Source: Lentinus brumalis (lineage: Eukaryota; Basidiomycota; Agaricomycetes; Polyporales; Polyporaceae). From it: a stretch of DNA of 64,000 bases. How positions within the stretch are numbered: position 1 is the stretch's first letter; every line of letters starts with the position of its first letter. The position numbers and the translations under genes are program-made. The stretch is taken from assembly GCA_001792895.1 (NCBI GenBank), contig MARA01000001.1, positions 3,472,001-3,536,000 of the forward strand, in the 5' to 3' direction. Under the pieces are notes generated by a model, which saw only the letters and a list, made by a program, of their open reading frames with translations, did not search any database and was not told the origin of the DNA. Of this stretch, positions 59,250 through 64,000 are shown piece by piece.

Positions 59250-62200
59250 TCAGAAGTACGAGATGCCCTCGTACAGCCCACCCGCGCCCTCCTCCCAGGG
59301 CTTCTTCGACCGCTCCCTCACCGCCGACCCCTTCTGCGCCTTGGCCGCCTCCGCACGTCGCCTCGTCTTCTCCGCAAGGTCCTGTGCGAGGCGCTCCGTG
59401 CGTGCCTTGGCAGCCTCCCGCTTCAGCCGCTTCACCTCATCCTTGGACGACCCGAGCTCGAGCGAGGACACGCTCTGGCCCGAGGAGAACGTCGAGCCCC
59501 CTTCCGAGCTCTTCTTCGAGCTCTTGTCCCCGTTCTTCCCGAAGAACTTCCCGAGCCCGACACCCTTCTTGCTCTTGTGGCTCGAACTGCTTGACGTCGC
59601 AGACAGCACCGGGGACGGGGGCACAGGCGGCGGCGGCGGCGGCGCAATCCTCTCCGGCTTCTGCTGAAGCATCTGCACATTCCTCTCGGCCTCGGGATGT
59701 GCGAACGTCGGCGAGCGCATCGTCTGGAACGAAGCAGGCGTGTCGGGTGTGTGGGGACTGCGCAGGTCGGCGCCGTACCCGGAGGAGTACTGCTCGGTCT
59801 GGTACGATTTCGGCGCCTTCCCGAACGGTGATTGCATCTCGCGCGCATACGCCGACTGCTCCTCGTCAGAGAACGGAGGTGCCCTGTTGTTAACGAACCC
59901 AGAACGCTTGTCCGTGTACGATGCGGCAGCAGACCGCGGCTCGGGCGCGAAGGGGAGCGTACGCTGCGTCGACGGATGGGCCGAGCGTGACTGTTGCGCA
60001 TACGCCTGCTGACTGAACGGCGACGACGCACTGATGTCGAGCACAGGCGCAGACGAGATAGAGGACGCGCCAGGTGAGATCTTGAGCTTCTGCAGTTCCG
60101 GCAGCCGGCGGCTCGGCGGCGGGCTCCTTGGAGGGCTCCGCATCTCCGTCCTCACGTCGCTCCTCGCGCCTGAATTCCTGAGCTCGCTCTTCGAGTCGCT
60201 CTTGTACAGCGTGCGGGCAGGGCCGCGCATCTCTTCGCGTGAACTGGTCCTCGGGGGCTGCCTGCGGTCCTGGTACGCAGTCGGTGCAGAGGACTGCGAG
60301 AAGCGCGTCTCCTCGAAGCACTCGTCCAGGGTAATCGTCTCCGTAGCCTCGGACGTACGGCGTGTATGGCCATGGCCCTCCTCGGAGTGGAAGTGCTCCT
60401 CGATGATACCGAGCAGCTTCGAGTTCGAATTCTGCATCGACGTGTGCGGGGAAGACGGTCCGGGCCCGTCGACCGGCGAGTATGACGACGTCGGGCTGAT
60501 GGGTGGCGAGTTCAGATACGCAACGGAGGACGCCCGGCTGAGGCTGGGCGTGCGGAGCGAGCTGTACGAGGTCGACGAAGACAGCGACCGGGTGTCGTCC
60601 AGCGGCGGCATGGGCAGGGAGCCGCGCGGCAGATGGAAATTCCGCAGCCCATGTTGCAAGAACGGAGCGGCGAGGAGACTCGGATCCGGGAGGTCGTCTC
60701 CGAAGTACGACGCACCGTCCGAGTCCGTGTAGATCGACCCCCGAGTAGAAGCGCCAACAGATGACTCACGGCGATAAGACGAGTACAACGAGGACATCGT
60801 CGAGCTGACCGAGTCGCGAGCGGGGTTTGGCACGGAAGTATCCTCGGGGAACATGTCTGTGAACGACTCGAGCTCGGCCATGGGCGGGCCCTCCGGGATG
60901 GGCTCTTCCTCTCCTGCGCCTGCTTCAACGGCAGGAGAGAGCATCTCCGCGATCGCGAGCAGGTCCTGCTCCGTCGAGTGGGACATGACACTGAACGGAC
61001 GCGGACTGGGCCTGTTGACGGGCGCGGGGGAAGGTCCCCTTGCGGGCGACAACTGACCACGGTCCGAACGGGCGTCGCGCGAGTATGAAGACGAGATGGT
61101 ATCCGTGGATCGCCTGGGTCTGGGAACCGGAAGACTTTTGATCGGGACGAAGTCGTGGTCGGCCAAGGTGTCTAGCGGAGCCAGGGTGTCGAACGAGCCC
61201 ATACGCTTGGGACGAGCTGGCTGCTGCTGGACAGGCGGACTCGGGAGCGGGATCGTCGGCGGAGGCGCACGAGCTGGAGCAAACGAGGTGAGCAGATAAT
61301 TCAGGAGGAATGTCGGTCTAGTACGTACCAGGAGCGCCTTGAGACGTCGTCGCTGTCGACCTTGGCCTCACGAGATCCATGTCCAGGTACTCGTCCTCGT
61401 TCAACGGAGGCAGCCCCGCAGACCCGTCGGAGAACCGCTTGGAGTTGAAAGTCGAGTTGGGCGTAGACAAACCGACATTTGTGCCTGCCGGGAGAGGCAC
61501 CTCTTGGCCTGGGATACCGAACTCTTGCAAATCGGCGAGAACCGCAAGCGGTTCCGAGTCTAGAAGACCGCTAACCATCAGAAACCGCGAAAGCTGAATG
61601 GCAAGGAGATGGAGATGAAACGCACTCATTGCACCACGCGCGAACCCACGCGTGTTGGAGGAGCCGCCATCGCTAGCTCCGCGCATATACGATGCATCGG
61701 ACATGCCGCGTGGTCGAGCGGCAGCATTGGGCGCGTCCAAGCGCCCGTTCCCGCCGCTGCCAGCGCTCGCGTCCGAGTTGCGTCCGCCTCCCGCGCCGCC
61801 ATCCTTGTCGGTTTTGGTACGGACACCGGTCGGTCGCTTCTGCGAGTACGCCTGCCAGTGCGCGAGATCGAGTGAGCAAGGTCCACATGCCCCTGATGAA
61901 TGTGGCTTACCATGACGACACGCAGTGCGCTAGAAGGACCGGTGAGCATGCGGAGACTGACGATCTGGACTAAGACTCACCGAATCTGGAGGCTCCTGCA
62001 GCTACAGAGAGTGGAGACGCCATAGATACCTACGGACGTCGCATAGCTCAAGGCACGGTGCATCGCATGCTTGACCAGCGACTGGAGGTGGTTAAGCTGG
62101 TATGTGCTTGATAGGAGGAGAAGCTGGCTCAGGACCGCAGGCGCATGCTGAAGAGGGGTGACGAGAGACATGGAATAGAAGTACTGCATGAAAGCGAGAG

Positions 62201-64000
62201 CGATCGGGTACGGCTCAGAAAGGTTGAACGAGCGCGCCGTGAGACGGGGATCTGGCCGTTGCTCCTGACGGTTTGCGGAAGGAACCTCGGGCGCATGCGC
62301 GAGAGAGGAGAGCGTGGGCAATGCCTCGAGAGCCCGAGTCGCAGCCTGCAAGAAGATCTTCCGCTGTTCTTTGAACCAGGGCCAACGGTCCTCAAGCAGC
62401 TTGCGCGACACCTTGATTCTCCGGCCATCGTCGCAGATGATCTCGAAGTCGGCCATTAGGCCCTCCTCCAATGCAGCGAGACCAAGCTCTTGCATGGGTA
62501 TGTCAAGCACCATGGGAGGCGGCTGGTAGATGCCGAATGCCTCCAGATCAATGCAAGTGACATGGTCCCAGCTGAGCAGGCGGCGGTTGTAGTCTTCTAC
62601 GAGATTGCCGTGCCTGTTTCCAAACACGACAAACTTGTTGGCACTCGCCCAGAGGCAGCTGCGGAACCATGAGCCAGATGCTAGAGCACTGCCGGGATCA
62701 ATGCGCGACCACGTCATGTTTATGAGGTCGAGAGCCCAGATAGAGAATGACTGGTATGTCTGCGACAGGTACGTCCCAGCCACGATGAAGAAGGTGCCAA
62801 GGATTGCGCCGGTCGGGAAGCGGAGACCGGGCGGAAAGGACGTCCCGGTCATGGCGCCAGAGCGGTCAGAGACAGTGAAGTCGCCATCAGACAGAGGGGT
62901 GAAGACTTCCAGTTCGCGCTGGACATCCGTGAACTAGACATGACACGACTGTGAACATCACATGTCCACCACAGATACAAGGAAGGACGCACGTTGTAGT
63001 TGCTGAACAGGAATATGTCACAAGGGTAGTCGTCCGTTGGTGCAGCGGAGTACGGAAGGTGAATCAAGGCCTCGCTCTGAGTGACGTTGGGTGCGGCGGG
63101 AGCCTTCTTGTCGATGTTGAATCGCGTCCCGGGTTGACCAAGGCGCGCGGATGTTTGAGCGCCGCGCAACTCGTCCTGAGGGAGACGGACGCGCTGGTCC
63201 GAGGTGACTGCAACACTCCGGTAGGTGCCGCAGTGTCTGGGATAGTCGCGGCGCTGGATCCAGATCTTGGAAATGAGGTCGAAGATGTATATATCATCCA
63301 GCCAGACGTTCGCGAGGTCTTGGCCACCGATGATGAAAAGGCGGTCGGCGGTAACGGACGAGAGATGTGCGTAGCGAGCATTCGGGAGGAGGGCCGAATC
63401 CGGAGGGATGGGGGCAGCGGGCAGCCAGTGCCTGGATGAGAGGTCAAAGAGACGGACGTCGTTCAGAACGCACAAGTCCTCCGGGTTGTCCGACTGGGGC
63501 TTGATCGCCATTCCGCCGAAGATAATGAGATGATTCCGCCCTGCAGAGATTGTCAGGTGCAGGATCAGTGCTCATGTCGTAAGGGTACGTACAGGTGTCC
63601 GCGCTGTGGAAGTACCGGGCCTGGGGGATATCATCCTCCGGCGACTGAGAGATCCTCTCCCACTTGAAGTTCTCCAGGTCGAACACATAGATGTCCGAGA
63701 CCATCTTCCGCTCAGAGACGAGGCGTCCGCCCTGCGCGCGAGCAATCGGTGCGTGCCGCTGATGACACGGGTAGGGGTACTCACGTATAGATACATTTTG
63801 GATCCAACGACCGTGGTCGACGCGCCCTACGCGTGCGCACGCGTCACGTCTCGTCTCGCAGTATGCGCATGAGACTTGGCACTCACCACGAGCTTTGGGG
63901 GCACATCTCCGGTAGTCTTGCGACAGAAGGCGGTGAGGTCTGAGATGGGATACATGGCTTGCCTGGTGCGGGTGGAGACAGACACCCACGAGGGGGCCGG
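59250..64000 (-). CDS. Large kelch-BTB protein with long disordered tail, 5' end outside window
   Basis: The frame is open through the right edge (APSWVSVSTRTRQAMYPISDL), so the start lies beyond 64000. Kelch-type blades follow: MYLYGGRLVSERK, IYVFDLENFKWERI, ARYFHSADTWRNHLIIFGG, LFIIGGQDLANVW, DDIYIFDLISKIW. A BTB-like domain comes next (LMADFEIICDDGRRIKVSRK, ALAFMQYFYSMSLVTPL, LVKHAMHRALSYA). The last exons (about 900 residues, to the stop at 59250) are Ser/Pro/Arg-rich, with a basic coiled stretch near the end (AKARTERLAQDLAEKTRRR). Kelch-BTB proteins often act as cullin-3 adaptors or cytoskeletal scaffolds; that role is inferred. An exon junction joining GAP to ARAPPP spans the intron near 61270-61328. 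Confidence 0.85.

Noticed and set aside
61700..61760. tRNA-like A-box GTGGTCGAGCGGC
   Set aside because: No B-box or cloverleaf follows and it lies in the coding exon of the kelch-BTB gene.

Overview
The window looks like nuclear DNA of a filamentous basidiomycete, most likely an Agaricomycete. The sequence is GC-rich. Genes sit on both strands and are cut by many 50-65 nt GT-AG introns with CTGAC/CTAAC-like branch sites. The proteins are typical of that group: a THI4 thiazole synthase, a fungal chorismate mutase, Pet127, septin-like GTPases, a Zn2Cys6 regulator and an Agaricomycete-type seven-TM protein. No rRNA, tRNA, CRISPR or intact transposon was recognised.

Region 1 (1-16.7 kb) is repeat-rich and has no recognisable conserved gene. 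A ~3.4 kb block at the left edge recurs at 13.1-16.76 kb in the same order. The second copy runs straight into the promoter and first codons of a septin-like gene; the first copy carries an orphan duplicate of that promoter and start, followed by a strongly C-skewed tract (3.4-5.7 kb). Between the copies I reconstructed two unrecognised, intron-dense candidate genes by splice phase: 6234-7579 (-) and 10083-11578 (+).

Region 2 (16.7-23.7 kb) holds two septin-like GTPase paralogs in tandem. The first has degraded nucleotide-binding motifs and reads in frame into a regulator with two Zn2Cys6 clusters, a probable GTPase-transcription factor chimera. The second keeps canonical G motifs.

Region 3 (24-46.5 kb) is dense housekeeping sequence: chorismate mutase (ARO7), thiazole synthase (THI4), a nucleoside diphosphate kinase-like protein lacking the catalytic His, TAM41, PET127, ARL8, the proteasome ubiquitin receptor RPN13, an F-box/LRR-like gene with an apparent frameshift, an 83-residue SCOC/SLO1-like coiled coil, and RAD50 with its zinc hook.

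Region 4 (46.5-64 kb) has a small candidate gene (47.9-48.7 kb, -), an adenylation-domain protein fused to a membrane flavin reductase with no visible carrier domain, a seven-TM protein, a Ser-rich hypothetical protein, and a large kelch-BTB protein that runs off the right edge.

Exon coordinates were worked out by hand from splice signals and phase. Those given exon by exon are phase-checked; the longest genes are given as outer limits.
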